Origin: UBA7957 sp965224675
Lineage (GTDB): Bacteria > Pseudomonadota > Gammaproteobacteria > Granulosicoccales > Granulosicoccaceae
Length of the DNA stretch: 64,000 nt
Reading direction: 5' to 3'
Assembly: GCA_965224675.1 (NCBI GenBank)
Contig: CBDDAA010000002.1
Coordinates: forward strand, 310,001 to 374,000
Shown here piece after piece: positions 44,407 through 53,708 of the stretch (positions are counted from its first letter, which is position 1; each line of letters opens with the position of its first letter). Below the pieces are notes generated by a model. That model saw only the letters and a list, made by a program, of their open reading frames with translations, did not search any database and was not told the DNA's origin. The position numbers were made by a program, and so were the translations under genes.

Positions 44407-45804
44407 TCAGTATGCATTTTTATTGGCAAAACCCCTGAATACAGTGAGAAAAATTATCTTCAAGTCAAATAATATTGACCAGTTTTCAATGTAGTAGAGA
44501 TCGTGTTTTAAGCGCTCATGCAGACTTGTGTCCCCTCGCCATCCATTAACCTGCGCCCAGCCGGTAATGCCTGCTTTCACCATATGTTTTTTCATATAGC
44601 GAGGGATTTCCTGTTTGAATTTTTCTACAAATACCGGACGTTCAGGCCGTGGACCAACAATAGACATATCGCCTAACAATACATTAAAGAATTGAGGTAA
44701 CTCATCCAGGCTACTGCGCCTCAAAAAACGACCGATAGGTGTTACCCGCTCATCATCTGGTTTTGCCCAGACAGGTCCGGTAGATCGTTCAGCGTCAATC
44801 GACATAGTTCGGAATTTGTAAATATTGATTTTTTTACCGTTCCATCCAAGCCGGGTTTGTGAATAAAAAACTGTTCCACGGGAACTCAACTTGATGGCAA
44901 GTGCGATAAAAAGCATAAATGGGCTTGAAAGCAGCAATATAATGAAAGCAAGAAATCTATCTTCTATGGCCTTAATAATTCGATTAACACCTTCCATGGG
45001 TGTGGTCGTCAGATTCAATACCGGCAGCCCGGCAACACTGGACATAGAATGATTAAACAGTTGGAATCCGAAAATATCCGGAATGTAACGAATATCGACA
45101 GTGCTATGCGTTAATGAATCCATCACTAATTTCAACTGATCCTCACGCTTTAATGGCATCGCTATCCAGACTTGATCAACCTTCGATTGTTGAACAAACT
45201 GAGCAACATCGTCAAAATCGCCACTAGCGATACTATCTTCTAAAAATTGCTCATTTATCCGCTTATCATCGCCAAATATACCCGTAATGTGAAATCCTGA
45301 CCAACTCGTACTAATAATCCTTCGAACAACTGTCAAAGCAATTTCACCACTACCAACCACGACAATTGAACGCCGATTAAATCCATTACTTCGCATCCAT
45401 CGTAAAACCAGACGAAGCAGAATACGATACCCTACTAAAACAAGCCAGGTAAGTACAAACCACTCAACAAACCATATGCGTGAGTAACTAGCTGTCGTTT
45501 TAGCCAATACCGCAACAATGACTAATGCGATAAAAATGCTAGCAAGCGCAACTGTCACCTGCTTGATCTCTTTAACGACAGAAACACCTCTGAACCCCCG
45601 GCCAAAAGTTAAGCTGGGAAAGATCAAGGCAAATCCTATTAATCCCAATACTACAGCGTTAAAATACCGCTGTGGTATGAAATCAAAGTTTGGATAAACT
45701 TCAAAAGCAACCCAAGCAGCCAGAACAGGTGCTGCAAGATCGGTCACCCACATTAAAAAAGCAAAACTGCGAGAATGTTCTTTTAGAAAACCTTCTTTGA
45801 TCAT
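44407..45804 (-). CDS. Polyprenyl-phosphate hexose-1-phosphate transferase (WcaJ-type)
   Basis: Initiates a surface polysaccharide by moving hexose-1-phosphate from UDP-sugar to undecaprenyl phosphate. 465 aa, normal for this type. There are five hydrophobic segments: four near residues 15-120, then one before the catalytic part (about 275-300). A nucleotide-binding-like middle domain begins SIVVVGSGEIALTVVR. The C-terminal Bac_transf domain has KFRTM near residue 330, DELPQFFNVLLGDMSIVGPRP and the final TGWAQVNGWRGDT. Sugar specificity, glucose or galactose, is not readable. It marks the start of the surface-polysaccharide region and is read away from it. Confidence 0.93.
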   Translation of the reverse strand: MIKEGFLKEHSRSFAFLMWVTDLAAPVLAAWVAFEVYPNFDFIPQRYFNAVVLGLIGFALIFPSLTFGRGFRGVSVVKEIKQVTVALASIFIALVIVAVLAKTTASYSRIWFVEWFVLTWLVLVGYRILLRLVLRWMRSNGFNRRSIVVVGSGEIALTVVRRIISTSWSGFHITGIFGDDKRINEQFLEDSIASGDFDDVAQFVQQSKVDQVWIAMPLKREDQLKLVMDSLTHSTVDIRYIPDIFGFQLFNHSMSSVAGLPVLNLTTTPMEGVNRIIKAIEDRFLAFIILLLSSPFMLFIALAIKLSSRGTVFYSQTRLGWNGKKINIYKFRTMSIDAERSTGPVWAKPDDERVTPIGRFLRRSSLDELPQFFNVLLGDMSIVGPRPERPVFVEKFKQEIPRYMKKHMVKAGITGWAQVNGWRGDTSLHERLKHDLYYIENWSILFDLKIIFLTVFRGFANKNAY

Positions 45805-46175
45805 GGTTTACCGCCGAGCCGAAGAATCACCAAAACACACACTTAAGCAGATCCACTTCAAGTAGGAAACATTATCAGCAGATCGCCACAGCGCATTATA
45901 ATCAAAAATACCTCCCAGCCCTACATAGTATTCCGATATTTAATATTCATAAACCTGAATAGCTGTTGAAAACCGAAATCAAGGATGTAGGCATTAGCAA
46001 AAATCACACTCAATATGAAAGCATTTTGGAGGTTGATGAAGAAAAACAGTATAGAAGGTAGAGCAGTGGCTCATGGTAAAATATTTCTTTAAATTGACAG
46101 TCGCGATATAACCTGAATCAATCTCACATGCTACAGATAGATCAGCACCATGTCAGGCCACTGCCAGCACTAACA
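45805..46175. other. Intergenic stretch before the mobile-element remnants
   Basis: About 370 bases upstream of the WcaJ-type gene. No coding frame or RNA gene is evident. It likely holds that gene's promoter and then passes into the decayed mobile DNA to the right. Confidence 0.4.
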
Positions 46176-46488
46176 TAGTGTTTCATGTAAAGTGTACAGT
46201 TAGAAAGTCAGTAAAAACACGAGTGCAAGGTGCAGGCCGCAGGATATGGCGGGTCATTTTCAAGGACTGCAACACCGCAATTGCGTTTTTAACGACTTTC
46301 CGAAGGCCGAGCCGAGAGAGATTATCTGCGATGTGGCGTCTTCTTGAGATAGAGTACTAACCCGGCAAAAACGCGCCTCTGCTTTGTCTCCAGACGTCGC
46401 TCTACCTCACCCATTCATGGGGTCTTAGCAGCTGACCTCTCTCGGCCCGTCTATATGCCCAATTTGTATGAAACACTACAGTGGCGAT
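46176..46488. mobile_element. TA-flanked MITE-like element
   Basis: The left end reads TAGTGTTTCATGTAAA; the reverse complement of the right end reads TAGTGTTTCATACAAA. The repeats are near-perfect for 16 bases, each starting with TA. Insertion at TA is the habit of IS630/Tc1-mariner elements, so this is probably a non-autonomous relative, about 310 bases long. A second inner inverted repeat (GCCGAGAGAG near 46310 and CTCTCTCGGC near 46435) adds to its foldback character. A 60-codon frame inside it has a GTG start but no coding character. Confidence 0.7.
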
Positions 46489-46490
46489 AT

Positions 46491-46654
46491 TCAACTACCG
46501 ACCGAATATCCGCAAAGCGATCTATACGACCAATACCATCGAACTCCTCAACAGTGTGATGCGTAAAGCGACCCGTAACCGTAAAGTATTCCCGGATAAT
46601 CAATCAGCCATGAAAGTGGTATACCTTGCAGTTGAACAGGCATCGAAAAAATGA
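46491..46654 (+). pseudogene. IS256-family transposase, C-terminal fragment
   Basis: Frame from 46491 reads the C-terminus of a mutator-type (IS256) transposase: IRKAIYTTNTIELLNSVMRK, then RNRKVFPDNQSAMKVVYLA, ending in a TGA at 46652. The whole N-terminal three quarters, including the DDE residues except the region here, is missing, and the fragment begins right at the edge of the TA-flanked element. It is therefore a dead remnant. Confidence 0.85.
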
Positions 46655-46863
46655 ACTATGTGCATTAGCAACTGAAAACCGACCCTAAACCCGTTTATCA
46701 TTGAACTGAGATCGAGTATCCGATCACCTGTAAACCTCATGGGCGTTTACACACTTAGCGGGAAAGTCTCTATTTATCCAGCCTGCACACGCTCTCGTTC
46801 CACATCTATTTGGCATGTGCAATGCATTACAGGAGCTGAGATTAGATTTATGTCGGAAATTCA
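46655..46863. other. Remnant downstream of the transposase fragment
   Basis: About 210 bases follow the transposase stop. The segment near 46740 (GGGCGTTTACACACTTAGCG) resembles the right-end repeat of IS256-type elements, so it may be the decayed element end. No intact gene is present. Confidence 0.4.
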
Positions 46864-47844
46864 GTGAAAACTATATATTTGCATATTGGGTGCGGTAAAA
46901 CGGGTTCATCAGCTATTCAGGTTTGGCTCAATAATAATGCTTCGAGCTTCGAGAAGAACGGATACTATTATCCTTCTTTTGGAACACCAACTCTGGATAC
47001 GTATGCAATAACATCTGGTAATGGCGTCCACCTTCTCAATGCAATAAGGCAGCAGTCAATACCTCATTTTCTTGATGGCATATTTAAAGAATGTTTTACC
47101 AAAATAATTTTCTCGTCAGAGGCATTCCAATCACTTACGCCAGATGAAGCAATTTATTTCGTTAAGTTGTGCAAAGAACTTCAAATAAGAATTAAAATAA
47201 TTGCCTATGTCAGAGACGCCTACGATATGGCTTATTCAGGCTATTTGCAGCTTATTAAACGACATACCTACGACGCCTCATTTAGAGAGTTCGCACTTGG
47301 AAGAACTAACGAATATCAATTCAATATAATACAACTCTATGAAAAACATTTCAGCAATATAAACCTTATTCACTACGATAGTGCTTATCAGCATGGCATT
47401 GACATATCATTCTGTGAAGCTTTAGGTATACCCTTCAGATCTGTTCCTCCAATGAGCAAAAAAACAGTAAATAGATCTCTAACAGTGTATGAATCGCAAC
47501 TGATGTTATTGGCAAATAAAGCATATAAAGAGCACTACAATCATGAAGGTGTAGAGTTTAGCTCTGCAATATCAGACTTACTCATAGCAACCGAGCCAGA
47601 GAAAAAAACCGAGCTACTGTATCTGCCTGACGTTGAGGAACACTTACATGGCGCCCTATCCAAGCACATAGAACACATCAATAGAAACTATCTGGAAGCG
47701 ACATCAATTCAAATTTTTAATCCCAGCGGAAAAAACTTAGTCCAGTCAATTACCGAGATTGACCCAACGCTAAAAATGTTTATCCGTGGAGTAGTAAAAT
47801 CTCTCTGTCAAAACAATAACTCTAGCGTTTCTCATGCCATATAA
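46864..47844 (+). CDS. Sulfotransferase-like protein
   Basis: 326 aa. The N-terminal YLHIGCGKTGSSAIQ matches the 5'-phosphosulfate-binding loop of PAPS-dependent sulfotransferases. The block AYVRDAYDMAYSGYLQLIKR (about residues 118-137) has the RDxxxxxxSxY pattern of the 3'-phosphate site. The rest is typical of a mixed alpha/beta fold. It may sulfate a surface glycan, since it lies inside the polysaccharide region, but the acceptor is unknown. It starts with a GTG with only a weak ribosome binding site. Low GC and mobile remnants next to it suggest it arrived by transfer (inference). Confidence 0.68.
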   Translation: MKTIYLHIGCGKTGSSAIQVWLNNNASSFEKNGYYYPSFGTPTLDTYAITSGNGVHLLNAIRQQSIPHFLDGIFKECFTKIIFSSEAFQSLTPDEAIYFVKLCKELQIRIKIIAYVRDAYDMAYSGYLQLIKRHTYDASFREFALGRTNEYQFNIIQLYEKHFSNINLIHYDSAYQHGIDISFCEALGIPFRSVPPMSKKTVNRSLTVYESQLMLLANKAYKEHYNHEGVEFSSAISDLLIATEPEKKTELLYLPDVEEHLHGALSKHIEHINRNYLEATSIQIFNPSGKNLVQSITEIDPTLKMFIRGVVKSLCQNNNSSVSHAI

Positions 47845-48029
47845 AGAATAGGAAAATTAATAGTAGATAGTACAGAGCTTTCCAAGCTTCTTGCAGCTTC
47901 TTGAGTGCTTGTCCGAGTCCAAAGGGTTAGGTGCGCCACTTCTGAAGGCTATTGCATTGAGCTTGTAGAAATGACACATATCTTCTTTGAGCACTCCCCT
48001 TATCCCTTGTCCATATGATGCTCTGCCAC

Positions 48030-48530
48030 TTAAAATATTTGCTTAAAAATATTATATATAGCTGACGATCCAGGAACCGCTAAGTCAATAACATTCGGTT
48101 CATACGTAACTTTCATACTTGAAGAGCCAAGTCCGAAGTCCAAGGAAATCTCATCAAAACTAACACTCGTACCCCCACTAACTATCAATAAATTCACGGA
48201 AGCATTAAGTCCTTCACCATTGGAAAGAGAGATAAGATAATTACCAAGCACTCCACTTTGACTCACGTCTACCCTATCTTTGGTTATAATAAGACGTGCC
48301 ACCTGTACGGCTGTAGTGCCGATCATATCTACTCTGTCTCCACTAACAGTTGCATCAATACTTGCACTCAGTCCAGGCAAATCACCAATAGTTACGCTTC
48401 CAGTAATAGTTACTCCCCCGACAACTGACATTGCAATATCAGCATCTATATTTATACCCCATACCTTAGTGATCCTGACAACATCCATTCCACTACTAAT
48501 ATCTTTTACAAATGAGCCTGTGCTTTTCAT
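48030..48530 (-). CDS. Hypothetical protein with beta-rich repeats
   Basis: 166 aa, not recognised. The sequence is rich in Val, Ile, Ser and Gly with regularly spaced strands, for example SVVGGVTITGSVTIGDLPG and then DVSQSGVLGNYLISLS, so a beta-barrel or adhesin-like fold is likely. There is no signal peptide, although the gene upstream in the same direction has one in a broken frame. It starts 11 bases after the stop of the lipase-like frame, in a different frame. It could be an independent gene or a further broken piece of one larger secreted protein. GC is below that of the housekeeping genes. Confidence 0.45.
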   Translation of the reverse strand: MKSTGSFVKDISSGMDVVRITKVWGINIDADIAMSVVGGVTITGSVTIGDLPGLSASIDATVSGDRVDMIGTTAVQVARLIITKDRVDVSQSGVLGNYLISLSNGEGLNASVNLLIVSGGTSVSFDEISLDFGLGSSSMKVTYEPNVIDLAVPGSSAIYNIFKQIF

Positions 48531-48541
48531 GCTAAAGATAT

Positions 48542-49246
48542 TTACAAGCGCTTTATCAAAGCCGAAAGCAGGGTTGTTAACCCATTCATTTGCGAACGCA
48601 GCATGGCATGCCCATAGTCAAGAACTTTGGAGGCATAACCTTGAATGGTTCTATCACTAACTGTTCCCAATGCACAGTCACCAAGTACTCCGGCATCTTC
48701 AATGTCAATAAATTCTTCATTGTCATAATATAACGATGCAGTACCTGATGAATGGGATTTGGGTTGGTCACGAGTGTATATATCATGAAGAACTGTGGCT
48801 GCCGTTGGGTCAAGCAGATAGATATGTAAGTTATCTATGTGTGATTTCCCGGCTAGCTTCGTTGAGAGCTCATGCGCAAATATACCTCCCCGACTATGCC
48901 CCACGATAACCACATCCCAATCATCTATACGATCACTCAAAAAATCCTCTACCATTTCTGCCAAATCAGCGACTTGATTTCTGTTTTTTCTGTGAGTATC
49001 CCAATCTACCCTAAAATGCTTGAAACGGTAGTTCTGCGAATTACTGTGGTTAATTGCTTTAGTATTAAGATCCTTCTGCCAATCACATAGACCATCACCA
49101 CTTATTGTAGCCTCTACTTGAAAGCCGCAGAGTGAAATATACAGCGTTGAAGTGCGACTTGATGGAGTACCATCATCAATCACTTTGTAAGTTTCTGAAC
49201 GAGTAACCGAACGTGCACTACCCTCTTGAAATAACAAACCTCTCAT
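48542..49246 (-). CDS. Alpha/beta-hydrolase-like protein, lacking its own signal peptide
   Basis: 234 aa. The nucleophile elbow GHSRGG near residue 119 marks a serine alpha/beta hydrolase. LLDPTAATVL is a plausible acid loop, and a late GHAM holds a possible catalytic His. The family position is lipase- or acylhydrolase-like; the substrate is unknown. The frame begins at an ATG inside the end of a short upstream frame (49218-49445) that encodes a signal peptide. A one-base shift in the 29-base overlap would join the two into a secreted hydrolase of about 300 aa. So this is either a frameshifted gene, a sequencing error, or a coupled pair. Confidence 0.55.
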   Translation of the reverse strand: MRGLLFQEGSARSVTRSETYKVIDDGTPSSRTSTLYISLCGFQVEATISGDGLCDWQKDLNTKAINHSNSQNYRFKHFRVDWDTHRKNRNQVADLAEMVEDFLSDRIDDWDVVIVGHSRGGIFAHELSTKLAGKSHIDNLHIYLLDPTAATVLHDIYTRDQPKSHSSGTASLYYDNEEFIDIEDAGVLGDCALGTVSDRTIQGYASKVLDYGHAMLRSQMNGLTTLLSALIKRL

Positions 49247-49445
49247 GTCGTGCGTTAGATACAGTTACATAACGATTTACAGCTCTTATAGGTACAGTTA
49301 GGCCGTCTAAAGGAATGGTCGCAAATTCCTCTTGATATTCCGCTTTCCAATTCTCCACTGAATAAGCTGAGTTAGACACCAACAGACCTAAAAACAATGT
49401 AGTACATAACAATTGTGCAATAAATATATTTGGAAGTTTAATCAT
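49218..49445 (-). CDS. Signal-peptide fragment, probably the 5' part of the hydrolase gene
   Basis: 75 aa: a clear signal peptide (hydrophobic residues 8-25, then SNSAYSVE) and about 45 mature residues, ending where the hydrolase frame opens. As a free-standing protein it has no domain. Its ATG lies 4 bases after an AGGTT-type weak site. The best reading is the displaced N-terminus of the hydrolase. A programmed frameshift is possible but I see no slippery heptamer. Confidence 0.5.
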   Translation of the reverse strand: MIKLPNIFIAQLLCTTLFLGLLVSNSAYSVENWKAEYQEEFATIPLDGLTVPIRAVNRYVTVSNARHERFVISRG

Positions 49446-49648
49446 AACCTCTCACCCTTGAAATATTTTGTCCTAGCCTAGTCAAACCATACACAGGTAA
49501 TGCACGACGGAGATGTATTACATCTATACCTATTAAATCCGGAAGGTATTAATTAATGAATAACTCGTTAGCTAACAGAGTCGCAACCACAAAAGCCTTA
49601 CAACAAACCCAGGTCAGCAGCAGGAAAACGTACATACCGACAAATAAA

Positions 49649-50017
49649 TCAATATATATCATCAAATAAAGATATTTCCGTAGCTCGGCTACAATCAGAG
49701 TTGTGGGTTCCAATCCATACAAGTCGCGGACTTGTAGCTAACGCCAAATACGCCATTGCACGAATAGATTTCATTCTCTCTACACTCAACTCATTTGCCT
49801 TGAAGCGAACAAAACCTTGCCATTCTGTGCCATTGTGCGCGCTAGCTGTCACCCTATAATCAATCTTGATCATCAGATCATCTGTGTTCCACCCGCCTTC
49901 TTTTAATTCAGTGATTACTCCCATACCACACGTTCCTGCCTGTACATAAGAAAATGCAGTCGCTGATAGAATTGCCATGCTCAATAATAGTGCTGTTTTT
50001 GTTTCCTTTAAGTTCAT
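49649..50017 (-). CDS. Small secreted hypothetical protein
   Basis: 122 aa with a signal peptide (LLLSMAILSATAFSYVQA) cut near residue 27. Two Cys residues in the mature part (near the start in GTCGMG and near the end in NSDCSR) suit a disulfide in the periplasm. The body (ITELKEGGWNTDDLMIKIDYRV) looks like a small beta fold. I do not recognise a family. It is upstream of the hydrolase pair on the same strand, with about 200 bases between, so it may belong to the same cargo. Confidence 0.55.
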   Translation of the reverse strand: MNLKETKTALLLSMAILSATAFSYVQAGTCGMGVITELKEGGWNTDDLMIKIDYRVTASAHNGTEWQGFVRFKANELSVERMKSIRAMAYLALATSPRLVWIGTHNSDCSRATEISLFDDIY

Positions 50018-51231
50018 AATAAATTTATCTCTTAAGTCTAATTACATGGGAAAATGTAAAATAGAGAATCGAGCTGCTGACCATACAATTCAACGCTTAA
50101 AGTCGCCTGTTAAAAAAATAATTCAAGCTTGGGGGTGTCCCTCGTACAGCCGTATACAACAAGAAAGTCACTTTATTCCAGTTTGAAGCAGACTAGAGTT
50201 TTGCCAAAAACTAAAGAACCGCTCGGGCACAAAACTACCCATCAGTTAAAATAATATCAATGAATATTTGAAGGAATTTGTAATTCTGAGAGTTACATCA
50301 CATTATTTTGTACAGGTGAGGTAGTTGCAATAATAGCCGAAATCCCAGCCACCCACTTTTTCATTAAAAAATCAACGGAATTTCCACTATCCAGAATTCA
50401 AGAGCTCGTTGATACAAAAATATCCCTTTCGAACTTGAGTGAATTAGCACCATCTTGATTGATGGCTTACGCATTTACAAAATCCAGGCACAGCGAAACC
50501 TTAACCTTTAGCTGCTGAGACGTTAATGCAAATTTTTTATATGTAAACAATAATCGATAGTAACTGCTTTTCAAATTAACCGTAAACGCCAATTAACCCC
50601 TGTAATTGAAATTCATTCCGCGAGCATGAAGAACTTCCTGCACACAGTAGTGAACCCCAAAAACTTGACCATTGCAGTTTCCTCTACAATAATCCAGGAA
50701 TGCTCTTACATCATCTTTTTACTGTCCAATGATCGGGGTCCACTGCTTGAGGCCGCAAGCTCTTGAATCCATAGGAAAACGGGTTCTGCGTTTTCTAAAT
50801 ACGCGCCATCCATGGCGTAAACAACGGTTTAAAAAATACCCACTAACTGATGAGTGAAGCTAATGTTTTTGTAAATCCGTTGGAAATCCAATATAACGTG
50901 CAAGGATGGATGCACCAATGCAGCGATTGCCTGGATGCAATGGAGCTGTCTTACACCTCATATCCACATTGAAGTCTCGGATTCAGGCTTAATAAAGCTA
51001 GATGCATTTGCAAATGAAATGACCGATAATAAGGTTGCCGAACAATTGAGTGCAGCACCAAACAAGCTATTTAACCAATTTCATGAGTGACTGAAAGTTG
51101 GGACATCATCTCCTCTGCTCAGGCGCATTTCTGGTTTCGAATATAATGAATCAATAACAGATGCTGAGGTTGGGAGTAAACTCAAAAAAACGCCTGATGA
51201 AAGGAAAAGCAATAATGATAAATCAACAAAA
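50018..51231. other. Decayed region without an intact gene
   Basis: About 1.2 kb. No frame has convincing coding character from start to stop. Between about 50885 and 51090 on the plus strand, a frame free of stops reads NAAIAWMQWSCLTPHIHIEV and continues to a stop after FNQFHE, but it has no start codon in range and looks like a broken gene. The bases near 50650 (GTGAACCCCAAAAACTTGAC) recall the ends of IS3-type elements, without a transposase. A stretch just before 51232 reads ATG ATA AAT CAA CAA AAA TGA behind an AAAGGA box and overlaps the next start codon (ATGA), so it may be a leader peptide. Confidence 0.4.
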
Positions 51232-52461
51232 ATGAAACTAACATTCCAACAATTTACTCAGCATGAATACAAAAACTACTTAGTCATTTTTCTGTGTTTT
51301 GTAATAACATTTAACACACCACTTTCTTACTTAACAATGTTCCTGATTTTATTGTTTTTTATATTTGAAGACGGACTCATAGCCCGATTTAAATTACTTA
51401 TCAAGACCGGGTTAGCATGGACTTTACTTGCACTGTTCGCTCTTCACTTTGTTGGCTTATTATGGACTGAATCCTACCCGGAAGGATTGAAAATTCTTTC
51501 CAAACAAAAAATTTATATCTTCGCTGCAATACTTATCTCTTTTGTAGATAGACATACTGCAAGAATAGCAATCCTCGCACTGATGTCAGCAATCCTGATA
51601 TCTGAAGTATATTCCCTCTATTTATATTTTTTTGAAAAAAACATAACCAATGCATCCCAGCTGTCTCCGTTTATGCATCACATGCATTATTCCTTAATTT
51701 TGACATTCACATTTGGCTACATTGTTAGCAAACTTGACACGGCAAATATTTATACGAAAAAAAACAGATTTCTGATCATTTTTGCAACGTTGACACTTAT
51801 TACTTTATTTATAAATATAGGAAGAATTGGGCAACTTGCCCTACCCGCCGTATTAATGGTTCTCGCGGTTGTAAAATTCAATTTATCACTAAAGAAGAGT
51901 TTTATTATTGTCACGACTCTAATTGCGCTACTGATAGTTGTCACATACAATTTCAATAGTCAATTCAAAGGACGCATTGACAAAACTGTGTATGAATTTA
52001 CTGAAACAGTGGGCACAGGTAAAAGAGCAAGCATTGCTTGTCGTTTTGAAATGTGGGAATACGCCATTAATCTTGGATCCAAAAACCCATTCATTGGCAT
52101 AGGCACTGGTGATAGTATTTTGGAAATGAAAAAAATGTTGGGTGAATCAGAACTAAAGGCACTGTATAAGGAATGTAATCTTGGAATCAAATATCAATTA
52201 AATCCGCATAATAATTTCTTTCTGTTTTATATGCAATTTGGAATTCTAGGTATAGCACTACTTATCGCCATACTCATCACTCAGCTTAGAATTGCTTGTA
52301 GACAAAAAAACGCCCCGATGTTGTTACTGTTAACAGTAACAACAATTGGAATGTTGACTACATCCCCCATATCCATGCATGTTAAATATATGTTTTTCTA
52401 TTCCATTATGACTGTAATGCTTTATATCGATAGCCCTCGACCACAGCAAGATCCTCTGTAA
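51232..52461 (+). CDS. O-antigen ligase-like membrane protein (Wzy_C/WaaL family)
   Basis: 409 aa with about eleven hydrophobic helices. The large periplasmic loop near residues 240-330 contains the pattern of the Wzy_C domain: RFEMWEYAINLGSKNPFIGIGTGDS, then NPHNNFFLFYMQFGILG with the conserved NPHNxxL-like His. By family it joins polysaccharide to lipid A core or polymerises it. Ligase is slightly more likely because export here is ABC-type, which needs a ligase but no Wzy. Codon use is AT-rich compared with housekeeping genes. There is no strong ribosome binding site; translation may depend on the six-codon frame that overlaps the start. Confidence 0.85.
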   Translation: MKLTFQQFTQHEYKNYLVIFLCFVITFNTPLSYLTMFLILLFFIFEDGLIARFKLLIKTGLAWTLLALFALHFVGLLWTESYPEGLKILSKQKIYIFAAILISFVDRHTARIAILALMSAILISEVYSLYLYFFEKNITNASQLSPFMHHMHYSLILTFTFGYIVSKLDTANIYTKKNRFLIIFATLTLITLFINIGRIGQLALPAVLMVLAVVKFNLSLKKSFIIVTTLIALLIVVTYNFNSQFKGRIDKTVYEFTETVGTGKRASIACRFEMWEYAINLGSKNPFIGIGTGDSILEMKKMLGESELKALYKECNLGIKYQLNPHNNFFLFYMQFGILGIALLIAILITQLRIACRQKNAPMLLLLTVTTIGMLTTSPISMHVKYMFFYSIMTVMLYIDSPRPQQDPL

Positions 52462-52782
52462 GTGGTTCTGTGTAGTCAACATAGCTTCAGTTCAATGATA
52501 TGTGACCACCCTCTCCATAGAGCGAATGATTTTGGCCAAACATGGTAATAATTAAGCTTTCTACAGTTGCCATTGACACAAGTTTGAATTCTTATATCAT
52601 TCTACTGCCTTGAGGGCACGTTAAATTAAATTTTTGAGGCTGTCAGGTGAAGTCAGTACTTATCTTTCACCACCATTGACTATAAATATGCATATCATGT
52701 CATTGCTTCACTCACTTTCTTTGCGGTATTGGTATGTATAAGATGATGATACTAAAAGAAAAGCCTAAACACAGGTATTACT
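52462..52782. other. Intergenic stretch
   Basis: About 320 bases between the ligase and the methyltransferase. I see no gene, RNA or strong hairpin. The two genes are therefore probably separate transcripts. Confidence 0.45.
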
Positions 52783-53547
52783 ATGGTAATTAATAAAGCT
52801 AACCTTCCTCTACCCGATCAATCACTACATCCGGTTGGCGGTGCGAGCGCGGATGTTGTTGGCCCTATGCAATTGAATTTATTAAAACATTTTGGTCTCA
52901 GGGCAGACGATTCAATTTTGGATTTGGGATGCGGTATAGGCAGGCTCGCATATGTGATGGCCGATTATTTAGATAATGGTCAGTACATGGGGTTGGATAT
53001 TAGCAGGAAGGCGATCGATTGGTTAAACAAAAACTACAATAGTGTACTGAGTAATTTCAATTTCGAATTATTGGATGTCAATAATAAACGATATAATCCA
53101 AAAGGGTCAATTGATCCTTCGAACGTAACTTTACCGTTCACAGATAACTCATTCGATAAACTCTGCGCCTATTCAGTGTTCACTCACATGCGAATCAGAG
53201 ACATCGAATGTTATTTATCGGAGATAGCCAGGATTTTAAAACCCAGTGGCATTGCCGTATTAACTTTTTTTTCCATCGATACAGAACGGGATAAAAATCC
53301 AATGTACGGTAAGATTCCATTTTTACCGATCCCGGATTCTCCAAAAACCTGGACCCTTAACCTGGAAACTCCTGAAAGAGGAATTGCTTTTGCCTCTGAC
53401 CGGGTGGACGAGATTATCCGTGGCGCAAATCTGCGCATGGTTGAACGAATTGATGGGTATTGGCGAGGAAATAAGAAAAACGAAGAACCCTACATTTGGG
53501 CGCATCAGGATGTATATGCTGTAACTCCCCAGCCTGTAAAACAGTAA
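52783..53547 (+). CDS. Class I SAM-dependent methyltransferase
   Basis: 254 aa. Motif I is ILDLGCGIGRL at about residues 45-55, followed by YMGLDIS (motif post I) and a later LPFTDNSFDKLCAYSVFTHM (motif II and the catalytic loop). This is the Methyltransf_11/25 core. The acceptor is probably a sugar in the surface glycan given its place, but it cannot be named. Methyl caps often end ABC-exported O-chains, so this enzyme could help set chain length (inference). It is convergent with the large glycosyltransferase gene. Confidence 0.82.
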   Translation: MVINKANLPLPDQSLHPVGGASADVVGPMQLNLLKHFGLRADDSILDLGCGIGRLAYVMADYLDNGQYMGLDISRKAIDWLNKNYNSVLSNFNFELLDVNNKRYNPKGSIDPSNVTLPFTDNSFDKLCAYSVFTHMRIRDIECYLSEIARILKPSGIAVLTFFSIDTERDKNPMYGKIPFLPIPDSPKTWTLNLETPERGIAFASDRVDEIIRGANLRMVERIDGYWRGNKKNEEPYIWAHQDVYAVTPQPVKQ

Positions 53548-53708
53548 AGAATTAGTTAAGGGCGTAAACTGATAACAGACGTAGGTGATAATCTCATCTA
53601 TTTTCTGAATTTTTATTTCCAATTGATAATTAATTATCAATCTTAAAAGCGTTGACCTTTATGATATTTCCCAGTAAAGAGAGTAACCGCCTTTGCATTG
53701 TTACACAA

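Noticed and set aside
46178..46360. 60-codon open frame
   Set aside because: Lies wholly inside the TA-flanked MITE-like element and begins in its terminal repeat; no coding character.
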